NCBI RefSeq assembly: GCF_015775515.1 | Contig: NZ_CP065383.1 | Coordinates: forward strand, 2,914,001 to 2,978,000 | Length of the DNA: 64,000 nt | Reading direction: 5' to 3' | Source: Atribacter laminatus | GTDB taxonomy: Bacteria > Atribacterota > Atribacteria > Atribacterales > Atribacteraceae | In this document: piece after piece, positions 18,024 to 26,149 of the stretch | Layout: each line of letters begins with the position of its first letter | Numbering within the stretch: position 1 is the stretch's first letter | The notes under the pieces: model-generated | What the model saw: only the letters and a program-made list of their open reading frames with translations | Database searches by the model: none | What the model was told of the DNA's origin: nothing | Program-made: the position numbers and the translations under genes

Positions 18024-18529
18024 TCAATACATCCTTTTAGTTTTGATATTATTGGAAATCTTTTTCGAATGCTCCTTACTATAAAGAGAGAGAGGATAAT
18101 TGCAACTACACATTGTATAACATCAACCGGTATTTCATAGATAAGCACCGGCCATCCAAAAAGGATTATTGTAGCAATTGCATATCCACCAATCATCAAC
18201 AGTGAACCTATAAAAAGAGCAACGAGATCCTTTTTCCCCTCATGTCCTTGGCTGATCCAGCCAACAACTAAACCTTCAAATCCTTTTATCACCAATGAAA
18301 AAGGAATCCACACCGCCAGCCCAGCCTGCAAATCCGCTAAAGAGGAACCTATTGCTCCAGAAACAGCTCCGGCAATGGGACCGAAAAGGAGTGAAACAAT
18401 AAATATTATTGTATCACCCAGATGAAAATACCATCGTATCGAAGGTATGGGAATCCGGATTAACGAAGCAATGAAAGTCAGAGCTATGCCTAGAGCACTC
18501 AAACAGAGTAAACAAATGCTTCTTTTCAT
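18005..18529 (-). CDS. ECF transporter S component (substrate-binding membrane subunit)
   Basis: This 174-residue membrane protein has about five to six hydrophobic segments. An N-terminal amphipathic start is followed by IPIPSIRWYFHLGDTIIF and LFGPIAGAVSGAIGSSLADL, a pattern typical of HmpT/ThiW-like S components. These bind a vitamin or precursor and dock to a shared EcfA-T module, which is not encoded here. The substrate cannot be told from sequence; aromatic-operon position could hint at tryptophan (TrpP-like) but that is speculative. It overlaps rlmN by 19 bases. Confidence 0.8.
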   Translation of the reverse strand: MKRSICLLCLSALGIALTFIASLIRIPIPSIRWYFHLGDTIIFIVSLLFGPIAGAVSGAIGSSLADLQAGLAVWIPFSLVIKGFEGLVVGWISQGHEGKKDLVALFIGSLLMIGGYAIATIILFGWPVLIYEIPVDVIQCVVAIILSLFIVRSIRKRFPIISKLKGCIEWKNQI

Positions 18530-18639
18530 AAAACTCTTACCAGGTCTTTTTTAATTTATATTGTACAATAAAGGGTTTTTAATTTAAATAACTGTTAATC
18601 TTTATTGTTTACTCTCTTGTATACTTGAGGGCATGATAA

Positions 18640-19210
18640 ATCAAGCCCCAACAAAGAATTTTAAAAAAATTCTATCATCCTGAACGATGTTTCCCCGCTT
18701 GAGGGTCTCATTTGTCTCAGTAGGAGTCATACTGAGCCCTTGCCTATTAAGGGTGTGAGGATCTCATCCACTCAATCCGTCATTGCGAGACCTCGTTTTT
18801 TGAGGTCGTGGCAATCTCTTGAGCTTTCTCAGTCATCCTGAGCGGTGCTTTCCCGCGTGAGGATCTCATCTTTTTAAGTTTTTGTTTTTCTTAATTATTT
18901 TTAATAAATATAAAAGGTGGGATTCTCACATCACACAATACGTTCCTCAGAATGAAGAATTGGCTAAATGAGATTGCCACGTCGCACTGGACGCTCCTCG
19001 CAATGACGAGAATTAGAGTGGTTTGATAAAACAAACCACCATTAAAATGCTTTTTAAAAGTGTAGGGGCGACAATTTATTGCGCCCAATTAATGTAGCGA
19101 CATGCCATGGCATGTCGTGTTTTGGGTTTTTGCTTCATTAATAATTAAAAAGATGGGATTCTCACGCCGGCTGGCAAAAAACGTCACTCTTCTCAGAATG
19201 ACCCAGAAAA
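18640..19210. repeat. intergenic repeat cluster 4
   Basis: This stretch has no gene. ATCCT/AGGAT-type hairpins are at about 18676-18712, 18722-18768 and 18830-18868. ATTGC/GCAAT hairpins are at about 18777-18816 (ACCTC/GAGGT inner arm) and 18969-19008. ATTCT/AGAAT hairpins are at about 18908-18955 and 19155-19202. A TGGTTTG/CAAACCA hairpin is at about 19018-19040, an 'aggggcgacaatttattgcgccc' type module at about 19062-19086, and the 20-bp palindrome at 19098-19117. Confidence 0.85.
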
Positions 19211-19326
19211 TATCTCCCCCTCGCCCCCTCGGTCTTTTTCTCTTCGCTGTACTTTCCTTAATAAAATGGTAGAATGGACTATAAAAAGTCAGCACAGGTT
19301 TTTTTCTTGCGAAAGGAGGGAAAAAG

Positions 19327-19686
19327 GTGGATACGACCAAAATTCAGCATTATAAAAAGGCATTACTGAGCATCCAAACAAGGATTAATCAACTATTAAC
19401 CAAAGAACAGAGCTTTCTTCGGGAATTCAATCCCTTAACCGAATCCCTCGATGAAGGCGATTTTAGCCAAGCAACTGTAGATCGAGAGATGGAGCTTCTC
19501 TCCCGTGATGCTCTTTTACAAATTTCCAAGTTAGTTGAATCAGCTTTAAAAAAAGTTGAAAGCGGAACCTATGGAATTTGCGAGAGATGTCAGCAGGAAA
19601 TTCCTGAAGGCCGTTTAAAAGCCTTACCCTATACTCCTTACTGCGTCAGCTGCCAATCAATCATCGAAAAAAAGTACGAAAAATAA
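19327..19686 (+). CDS. TraR/DksA family C4-type zinc-finger protein
   Basis: The 119-residue protein has an N-terminal helical hairpin, then LVESALKKVESGTYGICERC and the zinc site CX2C...CX2C (CERC at about 88-91, CVSC at about 109-112). DksA relatives bind RNA polymerase through the secondary channel; many short versions of this type occur outside Proteobacteria with unknown targets (YteA-like). The GTG start at 19327 is chosen because AAAGGAGGG lies about 8 bases upstream. The gene is monocistronic and convergent with the SAM decarboxylase gene. Confidence 0.88.
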   Translation: MDTTKIQHYKKALLSIQTRINQLLTKEQSFLREFNPLTESLDEGDFSQATVDREMELLSRDALLQISKLVESALKKVESGTYGICERCQQEIPEGRLKALPYTPYCVSCQSIIEKKYEK

Positions 19687-19687
19687 A

Positions 19688-19732
19688 AAACCGAGGATCA
19701 ATCAAACGACCCCCGGTCTTTATATTTTTATC
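19688..19732. terminator. terminator between convergent genes
   Basis: An imperfect hairpin with arms ACCGAGG and CCCCGGT (19691-19697 with 19714-19720) is followed on the plus strand by a T-rich stretch (CTTTATATTTTTAT). It lies between two convergent genes, so it likely ends the zinc-finger transcript and possibly acts in both directions. Confidence 0.5.
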
Positions 19733-19737
19733 GCCAG

Positions 19738-20187
19738 TCAAGTACTTGCCATTCTCTCCAAGTTCTCTAGACGATCCTCATACACCATGGAAATACTTTC
19801 ACCTAATTCCTTAGGATATTCAACTCCTCGATCTAAAATTTGCCGCTGAAAATCTGAGAGATGAAAATACTCAATCAAATACTGAGTTGCCTCTTCTGCA
19901 TCAAAAGGCTTGCAGGAAAAAACATCAACACTCAGATAACCCTTCGCAGGGAAAGTATGGATACTAATATGACTTTCAGCGATTATGACAATACCTGAAA
20001 GACCGCTTTCTTGGGAAGTATCTCCCTGATAACGGAATACATAAGGCGGCATAATCTTCGTCATATGCATCCGATCTGGATACTCGTCCAAAAATGCCCG
20101 GACGCGATCCAGATCCTGGAGTAACGACGTGTCGCTGGTAAAACCATCCAACACAAGGTGAGTACCGGCTTCAAAGACCTTTTTCAT
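19738..20187 (-). CDS. speH: S-adenosylmethionine decarboxylase proenzyme
   Basis: This is the SpeH-type (short) enzyme that makes decarboxylated SAM for spermidine synthesis. The self-cleavage site is IIAESHISIHTFP: the serine of ESHIS becomes the pyruvoyl group (about residue 72), followed by GYLSVDVFSC with the conserved cysteine. I start at 20187 (MKKVFEAGTHLVLDGF) because AAAGGGGGG lies 8 bases upstream; the longer frame to 20208 would put that site inside the gene. No spermidine synthase is nearby. A structured RNA and a consensus promoter lie upstream. Confidence 0.95.
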   Translation of the reverse strand: MKKVFEAGTHLVLDGFTSDTSLLQDLDRVRAFLDEYPDRMHMTKIMPPYVFRYQGDTSQESGLSGIVIIAESHISIHTFPAKGYLSVDVFSCKPFDAEEATQYLIEYFHLSDFQRQILDRGVEYPKELGESISMVYEDRLENLERMAST

Positions 20188-20330
20188 TGGGTATCCCCCC
20201 TTTCTCATATTCGCGAGAATAAAATTGTCCCCCGCAAACCATCATTCCGACGGAGACAAAAAGAAATAGTCACAGTTTGTATGCCAAACCATGACTATTT
20301 CTCTATTCGATTCTCAAGATAAAATAATGA

Positions 20331-20513
20331 CTGATGATTTTTTCTCATCAGGTGCTCCCACCCAGACTTTTTTGTCCAGAAAAACAAAATGGGTGCACTC
20401 ACCCTCGGGGAAGGGGCCCTTCCCTCTGCGAGTGTTTTGGAGGGACTCCCATTAGGACATCAGATGACGTCCGTCTTTTTTGCCCTCAATTCCACCCCCA
20501 TAAAAAATCATAA
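20331..20513 (-). ncRNA. candidate structured RNA of about 183 nt (6S-like, or speH leader)
   Basis: The predicted transcript starts near 20513 under a perfect promoter. Its 5' end (complement of 20502-20511, AUGAUUUUUU) is perfectly complementary to the segment at 20333-20342 (AAAAAAUCAU), so a molecule of about 183 nt would close end to end. Internal pairings are strong: GGGAAGG/CCUUCCC around a 3-nt loop, enclosed by CACUCGC/GUGAGUG (7 bp), enclosed in turn by AAUGGG/CCCAUU with a 13-nt bulge on the 5' side, plus a side hairpin GGACGUC/GAUGUCC. An alternative terminal hairpin CUGAUGA/UCAUCAG could act as a weak terminator. Length, closed ends and an asymmetric central bulge resemble 6S RNA; a long regulatory leader of speH is the alternative. 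Confidence 0.5.
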
Positions 20514-20520
20514 CATTGCA

Positions 20521-20548
20521 ATTATATACCCTCCCCCCCTGGTGTCAA
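20521..20548 (-). promoter_or_regulatory. consensus sigma-A promoter upstream of the structured RNA and speH
   Basis: On the minus strand TTGACA (20543-20548) and TATAAT (20521-20526) are separated by 16 bases, so both hexamers are perfect. The start point would be near 20513, and the first gene downstream is speH at 20187, leaving a 325-base untranslated stretch. Confidence 0.85.
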
Positions 20549-20599
20549 TAGGTTGTGGAAAAAGTTTTGAGCAACTCATTAGATGGTAGAAGATGGGAA

Positions 20600-21060
20600 G
20601 CATTGAGGATTTTAAAATAATCGACTTTCTCATTTTTCTATTCAGTAAACCCACGGGCTTAATCGAGCAAATCCCTACAGAGGAATTTTAACGTAGCGAC
20701 GTGCCATGGCATGTCGAATTTAGATTTTCACCCTCATCCTTACCTTCTCCCATCAAGGGAGAAAAAACACAAAAATGTCATTGCGAGACCTCGTTTTTTG
20801 AGGTCGTGGCAATCTCTTGAGTCATCTTTATCATTCCTGAACCCTCTTTCCTTTTCTTCTTTTCTTCCTCTCTCCCCCTCAGCATTTGAGGGCGTGAGGA
20901 TCTCATCAACCTAATTCGTCATTACGAGACCTCGTTTATTGAGGTCGTGGCAATCTCTTGAGTCTTCTCAGTCATCCTAAGCGGTGCTTTATCGCGTGAG
21001 GATCTCATCTTTTCATTATTTTATATTATTTCTTCTTCCTTTGGACAAAGGGTGAAGAAG
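20600..21060. repeat. intergenic repeat cluster 5
   Basis: This gene-free stretch carries the 20-bp palindrome with one mismatch at 20697-20716 and a CCTTCTCCC/GGGAGAA module (about 20740-20765). ATTGC/GCAAT hairpins with ACCTC/GAGGT inner arms are at 20777-20817 and about 20919-20957. A half copy and a full copy of the ATCCT/AGGAT type lie at about 20885-20908 and 20968-21009. Confidence 0.8.
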
Positions 21061-21143
21061 AAAACCAATCATATCTTTTCCTGATACTCGAACCCACTGT
21101 GATTTTAAATATTTTTCGTTTCTTTTTTATTGCTATATATTAA

Positions 21144-22662
21144 TTAACTCAACTTTCGCACTAAAATAAATGCTGAAAAACCTTGATTTTAAAGGGTTTT
21201 TAATGAAAACACCCCTCCTTTCTGGTAGAATTGACTTAAGGAAAAAAACCAATCACCACAAAGAGAGAGGTGTCTTCATGACTATCCTACCAGAAAATTT
21301 GAAAAATGAAAGGACCTTGTTACCCATGTTTTCCTCCTTTATGAAGGAGTTTAAAGTGAACCAACTGTTTCGAAAATGCCATATGAACAAAAAGAAAGGG
21401 TTCCCAGTCAAAGACGTCTTTCAGATGATCTTTCTCCTAGTCTTTACTCAGAAAAACGTTGCTGGTCTTCTCCAATCTCGACATCCCCTTTTCCAAGGAA
21501 AGAAAGACACTCTTTACCGTTTCCTCCACAAGACCAGTGGGAGCTGGCGAAAATTGCTCTTTCTTTTGAGTACCAAAGTAGTCTCTGAAGCGCTCCTTCC
21601 TTTTACCAGTTTGAAACGCTACACCTGGGTGGTGGATGATTCCCCCTATGAACGGCCTCGGAGCTTGAAAGTTGAAGGGCTCTCTCGATTCTATGATCAC
21701 GCCCAAGGACGGTTCAGTCGGGGTTTCAGAATGCTCACTTTAGGACTCACCGATGGTGCTACATTCATTCCCTTTGCTTTTTCATTGTTAAGTTCTCACC
21801 AAAAAGAAAACCAGCTCTGTCCCATGGATGCCTCCATTGATGGGCGGAGCAAAAGAGCTCACCTTCGGAAAGAATCCCAAGAAAAAGCTCCAGATGTCTT
21901 CTTCAACCTCCTGGATGGAGCCTTGAAACACTGTCCTTTGGTCTCAACTATTCTCTTTGATAGTTGGTTCAGTTTTCCAGCCCTCATCCGCAAATGTGCT
22001 CTTCGCGGATTATCAGTGGTGTGCATGCTCAAAAACACCCCAAAAATTTACTATTCTTTTGGTGGAAAAGTTCTTTCTCTTTCCTCTCTTTTCACCAGAA
22101 TTCAGAAAAGACCACACGGCAATATCATTGGATCGGGTGTCGTGAATCTCAATCTCACTGGGAAACCACTTTTAGCTCGGATTGTCTTTGTCCGAAGTGA
22201 AAAACAAAAATCTCAATGGTTGGCACTGCTTTCAACTGATCTGTCTCTTTCTGAAGACGAGATCGTCACCCTCTATGGGAAACGCTGGGATATCGAGGTT
22301 TTCTTCAAGATGGTGAAATCGGTCTTGAAACTCACTCGGGAATTTCAGGTTCGATCCTATGATGCTCTGGTATCCCATACCAGTATCGTCTTTATCCGCT
22401 ATATCATGCTCGCGGTTATTGCCCGGAGAAACACCGATCCCCGAACCTTTGGCGAGCTTTTCTATGCCTGCTATGATGAAATTCAGGATATCACTCTTAT
22501 GGAAGCACTCACTCTTCTTCTTGAGCTCCTGAAGACGACCATCAAACAGATTCTTGTCCTTTCAGAAGAAAAAGTCAAAGAGCTACTCATCTATTTTGTA
22601 AATAGTCTTCCAGCATGGTTGAGAGAAAAAGTGCTATTATTGAACTGCGAAAGTTGAGTTAA
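21144..22662 (+). mobile_element. intact IS4-type insertion sequence
   Basis: The element is about 1519 bp, bounded by perfect 17-bp inverted repeats (21144-21160, TTAACTCAACTTTCGCA, and its complement at 22646-22662). It carries a single complete transposase gene. The right repeat overlaps the transposase stop codon. A 3-bp TAA on each side may be the target duplication, but the A/T-rich context makes this ambiguous. A broken relative lies at about 45376-46268. Confidence 0.9.
21278..22657 (+). CDS. IS4-family DDE transposase
   Basis: A 459-residue transposase starts from the ATG at 21278 (MTILPENLKNERTLLPMF), chosen because AGAGAGAGG lies just upstream; an in-frame ATG at 21170 lies within the left end of the element. 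Catalytic blocks visible are WVVDDSPYERPR (first Asp region), TILFDSWFSFPALIRK (second Asp) and GKRWDIEVFFKMVKSVLKL (Glu in the IS4 Y-(2)-R-(3)-E-(6)-K-like signature). Intact frame and intact ends suggest a potentially active copy. Confidence 0.92.
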   Translation: MTILPENLKNERTLLPMFSSFMKEFKVNQLFRKCHMNKKKGFPVKDVFQMIFLLVFTQKNVAGLLQSRHPLFQGKKDTLYRFLHKTSGSWRKLLFLLSTKVVSEALLPFTSLKRYTWVVDDSPYERPRSLKVEGLSRFYDHAQGRFSRGFRMLTLGLTDGATFIPFAFSLLSSHQKENQLCPMDASIDGRSKRAHLRKESQEKAPDVFFNLLDGALKHCPLVSTILFDSWFSFPALIRKCALRGLSVVCMLKNTPKIYYSFGGKVLSLSSLFTRIQKRPHGNIIGSGVVNLNLTGKPLLARIVFVRSEKQKSQWLALLSTDLSLSEDEIVTLYGKRWDIEVFFKMVKSVLKLTREFQVRSYDALVSHTSIVFIRYIMLAVIARRNTDPRTFGELFYACYDEIQDITLMEALTLLLELLKTTIKQILVLSEEKVKELLIYFVNSLPAWLREKVLLLNCES

Positions 22663-22708
22663 TAATGAAAGATGTTATTTAGCTTTCATTTATCCAAGGA
22701 GGTGGATC

Positions 22709-23290
22709 ATGAAGAAAATATCTGTACTTATTTTAGCGATTTGCGTTTTAGTGTTTTCTCTCTCTTCTCTGGTTTTTGCTCAAGAGGAGCAGGAACTTTT
22801 ACAATCAGCCATGAATTCTATTGAAGCCAGCGACTTCATTTTGGCCCAAAAAACTCTTGATCAACTTCAATTCATCCTCTGGAATAAATCGCCTATGATA
22901 ATTGAAAATGCAACCTTTACCGAGGGTGAGACTCATGCTTACGGTGTTTTTAATAAAAGAGTTTCCAACGTTTTTGGACTTGATGAAACTATCTACGTTT
23001 ATGCTGAACCAAAATATTTCACTCTAACGAAACAAGATGAGCAGTATGTGATTTTTCTCATCCTGGATTTCAATCTTTACGATAAAGCGGGAAATTTGCT
23101 TATTAGCAGAGAGGCTTTTAGTCAATACCAATATTCTACCAAGAAAACAGTCAGAGAAATATTCGTAGATTTATATTTTAATCTTAAAATTGATCCTGGC
23201 GAATACCAGCTTGAAGTTGTTTTTCACGACCAATCTTCTGATAAAACCGCCAGTTTCAAGCTTCCTTTCCAGAAACAACAAAAATCCTAA
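22709..23290 (+). CDS. secreted protein of unknown function
   Basis: The 193-residue protein starts with a clear signal peptide (MKKISVLILAICVLVFSLSSLVFA, cleavage after FA before QEEQE). The mature part begins with a short helical stretch (about 25-55) and continues with beta-rich sequence that alternates aromatic and polar residues (ETIYVYAEPKYFTL, YVIFLILDFNLYDKAGNLL), suggesting an Ig-like sandwich; PGEYQLEVVFHDQ near the end fits this. I do not recognise the family. The ribosome binding site AAGGAGGTGG at 22697-22706 is strong. It begins just after the IS4 element and its promoter may be the IS end. Confidence 0.75.
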   Translation: MKKISVLILAICVLVFSLSSLVFAQEEQELLQSAMNSIEASDFILAQKTLDQLQFILWNKSPMIIENATFTEGETHAYGVFNKRVSNVFGLDETIYVYAEPKYFTLTKQDEQYVIFLILDFNLYDKAGNLLISREAFSQYQYSTKKTVREIFVDLYFNLKIDPGEYQLEVVFHDQSSDKTASFKLPFQKQQKS

Positions 23291-23410
23291 TTATCTTGTG
23301 GAAAAAACTTTTTAAAGATAATTTTTATTTTTTCCTCATAACTATTTTTTCAAGATGAACCCTCATAACAGGTTTTGACTCTAGATGAAGGTAAAAATAC
23401 TTATTCTAAA

Positions 23411-23461
23411 ACCGTCACGCGAGGAGGTCAACCATTTTTTGGTTGGACGTCGTGGCAATCT
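23411..23461. repeat. ATTGC/GCAAT hairpin repeat (diverged)
   Basis: One copy with inner arms CAACC/GGTTG around a TTTTTT-containing loop. The left outer arm is mutated (GTCACGCGAG for GTCATTGCGAG). It lies between the secreted-protein gene and the convergent toxin gene. Confidence 0.8.
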
Positions 23462-23473
23462 AATTCTTTATTT

Positions 23474-23737
23474 TCATTCATCATATACCTCATCCCTTTT
23501 CCCAACCTTTAATACCAATATAAGAAGATGATTTTCCTGAATTGTATAAATAACACGAAACTTTCCTATACGGTATCGAAAGAATCCCTTGAAATTGCCC
23601 TTGAGTGGCATACTAAGTTTTATTGGATCTCGAGCTAAATATTTTTCAACTTTACTTATGATTGATAATGCAATTTTTCGGTCAATTTTTTTTAAATCCT
23701 GAACCGCATCTTTATGCCACAGAATCTGGTAATTCAT
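23474..23737 (-). CDS. RelE/ParE-family toxin
   Basis: The 87-residue protein has the RelE fold pattern: YQILWHKDAVQDLKKIDR at the N-terminus, LKGNFKGFFRYRIGKFRVIY in the core (basic residues that in RelE position mRNA), and the typical ending VLKVGKRDEVY. RelE toxins cleave mRNA on the ribosome. It overlaps the antitoxin stop by 4 bases, in the usual antitoxin-first order. Confidence 0.92.
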   Translation of the reverse strand: MNYQILWHKDAVQDLKKIDRKIALSIISKVEKYLARDPIKLSMPLKGNFKGFFRYRIGKFRVIYTIQENHLLILVLKVGKRDEVYDE

Positions 23738-23943
23738 GATTCAATTTCTTTTTTAACTTCTTCGGTTGTATAGTAGTCACTTCCTGGTTGGGAAAACCTT
23801 TCAAGCACAACATAATAATCCTCAATATCTTCGAGATAACGAGTCAAAGCTTCCTTAACATAAAAGCTCTTGGATCGTTTTGTTGATTGAGCTAATATAT
23901 CTAACTTTTTTTCAAGATCTTTAGGTAAACGAATAGATATCAT
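23734..23943 (-). CDS. ribbon-helix-helix antitoxin of the RelE pair
   Basis: The 69-residue protein begins with a ribbon-helix-helix domain (MISIRLPKDLEKKLDILAQ, then RSKSFYVKEALTRYLEDIED) that would bind its own promoter. The acidic, disordered tail (YYTTEEVKKEIES) is typical of the toxin-neutralising segment. The order and the 4-base overlap with the toxin mark a type II toxin-antitoxin operon. Confidence 0.92.
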   Translation of the reverse strand: MISIRLPKDLEKKLDILAQSTKRSKSFYVKEALTRYLEDIEDYYVVLERFSQPGSDYYTTEEVKKEIES

Positions 23944-23999
23944 TATGTCATCACCCTATATCATTGTAATACATCGATTACGTTAGTGCTACATTAATC

Positions 24000-24560
24000 G
24001 GTGGAAATAAATTGCCGCCTCTACATTTTTTGAAAAATCTTTAATGTGGTTTGTTTTATCAAACCACTCAGTTCTCCATCATTCAGAGTTCTTTCTCCCT
24101 TGATGGGAGAAGGTGAGGATGAGGGTGAAAGCCCAGGATGAGATCCTGGTTAGTTGTTTAATATGAATTACCAATAAAAAATCATTCCAGTATTTTTTTG
24201 ATAAAACCCCATGCCACGTTGTGGTAACAGATGAGGATGAAAATAGTAATCTAAATCCGTCATTACGAGGAGGCCAACCGTTTTTTGGTTGGACGTCGTG
24301 GCAATCTCACCCACACTCTCCGTTATTCTGAGGAGTCCGGTATCTTTTATCGGACAACGTAAGAATCCCATTTTTTATTCATGTATAGTTCTAAAAGATA
24401 AAGGCACTCTCCCAGCCGCAAAGCAGCACGCCTCTAAGGAGGGGAATTATTGAATTCATTCCCCCATTGAGGGGGGATTCAGGGGGGTGTGCCTTTATCT
24501 TTTTTTTGTTTTATTACTATATATTCGTTCCTATATTTTCAAGATAGACCTCAATACCGC
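24000..24560. repeat. intergenic repeat cluster 6a
   Basis: Repeats in order: a TGGTTTG/CAAACCA hairpin (about 24046-24068), the CCCTTGATGGG module with its downstream 'gaggatgagggtgaaa' tail (about 24085-24150), a 'ccatgccacgttgtggtaacagatgaggatga' type module (about 24207-24245), an ATTGC/GCAAT hairpin with GCCAACC/GGTTGGA inner arms (about 24259-24309), an ATTCT/AGAAT hairpin (about 24321-24371) and the C-rich 'gggggattcaggggggtgtgcc' module (about 24403-24500). The short minus-strand ORF at 24168-24371 lies within these and is not a gene. Confidence 0.8.
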
Positions 24561-24599
24561 ATAGCAGCATTAGAAGATGATAAAATATCTAAATATAAC

Positions 24600-24650
24600 C
24601 GTCATTGCGAGGAGACTAAGCGTTCTTTGGTTAGTCGACGTGGCAATCTC
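24600..24650. repeat. ATTGC/GCAAT hairpin adjoining GIY-YIG copy 2
   Basis: A full copy with inner arms GACTAA/TTAGTC (GACTAAGCGTTCTTTGGTTAGTC). The inner arm differs from the common CCAACC/GGTTGG version by a paired change, so the stem is preserved. Its right border coincides with the stop codon of the GIY-YIG pseudogene. Confidence 0.85.
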
Positions 24651-24944
24651 TAATTGTATAATTTTTCATATAAATCATCCCAAAAGGGATCCGAAGCATT
24701 TATGAGAGCTATCTTTCTCCTCCATGGCTACGACTTGATTTGTTTTTCATGATTAATAGTAATTAGAATATCATCATATATTTCGTAATAGACTAATTTA
24801 TTCAGGTTGTATCTCTTGGTAAAGCCATCAACGACTTTATTTTTATGTTCCCAGACTCTTTTTTATCAAATTACTGGTAATACCAACATATAGAACTTTA
24901 TTCCAACGATTGCTCATGAAATAAACATATACCTGCTTTTCCAT
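24650..24944 (-). pseudogene. decayed GIY-YIG endonuclease (copy 2)
   Basis: Read from the ATG at 24944 the protein begins MEKQVYVYFMSNRWNKVLYVGITSNLIKK, a good GIY-YIG N-terminus (VYVYFMS... YVGITSN). It then hits a frameshift in an A-run: removing one A restores RVWEHKNKVVDGFTKRYN and LNKLVYYEIYDDI, then EKQIKS. After a TAG codon, PWRRKIALINASDPFWDDLY follows in frame, matching the usual family C-terminus (EKQIK.W.R..KI.LI...NP.W.DL). It has thus one frameshift and one stop. It is flanked by ATTGC/GCAAT hairpins on both sides (24600-24650 and 24971-25012). Confidence 0.85.
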
Positions 24945-24970
24945 TGCTTAATTCTTTAAATATTTTATTA

Positions 24971-25440
24971 AGAGATTGCCACGACCTCAAAAAACCAGGT
25001 CTCGCAATGACGAAAAAAAGATATGGTTTTTGATAGGCAACATAGAAATCGATCGAATCCCTCTCACTCTCCCTTTGTCCAAAGGGAGAAATCAAAATAA
25101 CGAGAATTTGGTTGAAATTGTATTTTCCGGATAGAGCTTCATGCTGCTTTGCGGCGCCAGATGAGGATAAAAACCAAGATTCGACATGCCATGGCATGTC
25201 GCTACATTAATTAAAAAATGGGTACAATACATTGTACCCCTACGATTTTATATTCTTTTGTAGGGGCTTGATTTATCATGCCTGTGGGCTTTCAGGATTG
25301 ACCCTCATGCTGCTGCCTAACAGCATCCCGATGAGGGTGAAAGGAGCTGCCCCCCTCACCTTAATCCTCTCCCACCGAGGGGCGAGGAAAAAACAGTCTC
25401 CCTCTTTAGCAAAGGGAGAAGCATTTTATGCTTAATCGCT
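24971..25440. repeat. intergenic repeat cluster 6b
   Basis: The cluster holds an ATTGC/GCAAT hairpin (24971-25012, ACCTC-type inner arm), a 'tgctgctttgcggcgccagatgagg' module (about 25139-25170), the 20-bp palindrome (25182-25201) followed by its usual tail (ctacattaatt, then a 'gggtacaatacattgtaccc' palindrome at about 25219-25240), a 'gtaggggcttgatttatcatgcc' module (25261-25282), and a C-rich gene-free stretch (about 25350-25390). A 'cactcacgactcacaactcacg' repeat follows at about 25480-25501. Confidence 0.8.
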
Positions 25441-25634
25441 TTGAAAGTTTTTAAAATCCTAAATTTTATTCAACTCAACACTCACGACTCACAACTCACG
25501 ATTTATATATGAAAGAATAACAATTTATTTTCAATCAACAAAAATGAGGCAAAATACTAAAGAGGAAAAATAGAAGTTATTTATTCATTTGATCTAAGGT
25601 GTGCTCTTTGTATAGTTCGATCAAAAAAGGAATT

Positions 25635-25859
25635 CTACGATGTTCTGGCATTTAAGAATTTATCAACAGATATACCACTCTTTCTAATTAATCCCCGAAG
25701 CAAACCCGGTGCTAACTCTTTATGGTTTGGAATTGATAGGGTTGGTCTTTCTTCGTGATATAAAATCATATGACTTCCAGTTTGATGATCCAGAATGTAA
25801 CCAAATTTTTGGAAGATTTTTACTGCTTCCTTACCCGAAATACGAGGGAGAAATCCCAT
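25635..25859 (-). CDS. hicA: HicA-family toxin (mRNA interferase)
   Basis: The 74-residue protein has the HicA double-stranded RNA-binding-like fold: LPRISGKEAVKIFQKFGYIL, then QTGSHMILYHE, whose histidine in GSH is the conserved catalytic residue, and SIPNHKELAPGLLRGLIRKSGIS. HicA cleaves mRNA and tmRNA. It is paired with hicB, stop-to-start with no gap, here with the antitoxin gene first. Confidence 0.95.
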   Translation of the reverse strand: MGFLPRISGKEAVKIFQKFGYILDHQTGSHMILYHEERPTLSIPNHKELAPGLLRGLIRKSGISVDKFLNARTS

Positions 25860-26078
25860 TTAGATAGTAACCTCTCCTAAGAACACCTCGTTTTCCTCGA
25901 AATAATTCAATCTCCCATGCCTTTTTTCCACTTCCAGCCATCCCCTAATGGCATCCTTTATATTGCTCAGGGCTTCATCAAAAGTTTTTCCCTGACTCAT
26001 GCATCCGATGAGTTCAGGAACATCCACTACATATCCTTCATATTCTGGATCGTAGGTGATTACAACCTTAAATTTCAT
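25860..26078 (-). CDS. hicB: HicB-family antitoxin
   Basis: The 72-residue protein matches the HicB partial RNase H-like domain: YDPEYEGYVVDVPELIGCMS and GKTFDEALSNIKDAIRGWLE. A C-terminal DNA-binding domain is absent, as in short HicB forms. A ribosome binding site (AAGGAAGGAG) precedes the ATG. It neutralises HicA encoded immediately downstream. Confidence 0.95.
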   Translation of the reverse strand: MKFKVVITYDPEYEGYVVDVPELIGCMSQGKTFDEALSNIKDAIRGWLEVEKRHGRLNYFEENEVFLGEVTI

Positions 26079-26149
26079 AATCTTCTCCTTCCTTTAAGGA
26101 TTCCCCAACTCATATTATACTTCATCCTTGAGGCTTTTTTAATAACTTA

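Noticed and set aside
20188-20513. A classical SAM riboswitch before speH
   Set aside because: I could not find the characteristic SAM-I, SAM-II or SAH core motifs, so the RNA is left as an unassigned or 6S-like candidate.
20389-20589. Plus-strand ORF of 66 aa
   Set aside because: It lies antisense to the structured RNA upstream of speH and has no ribosome binding site or recognisable protein pattern.
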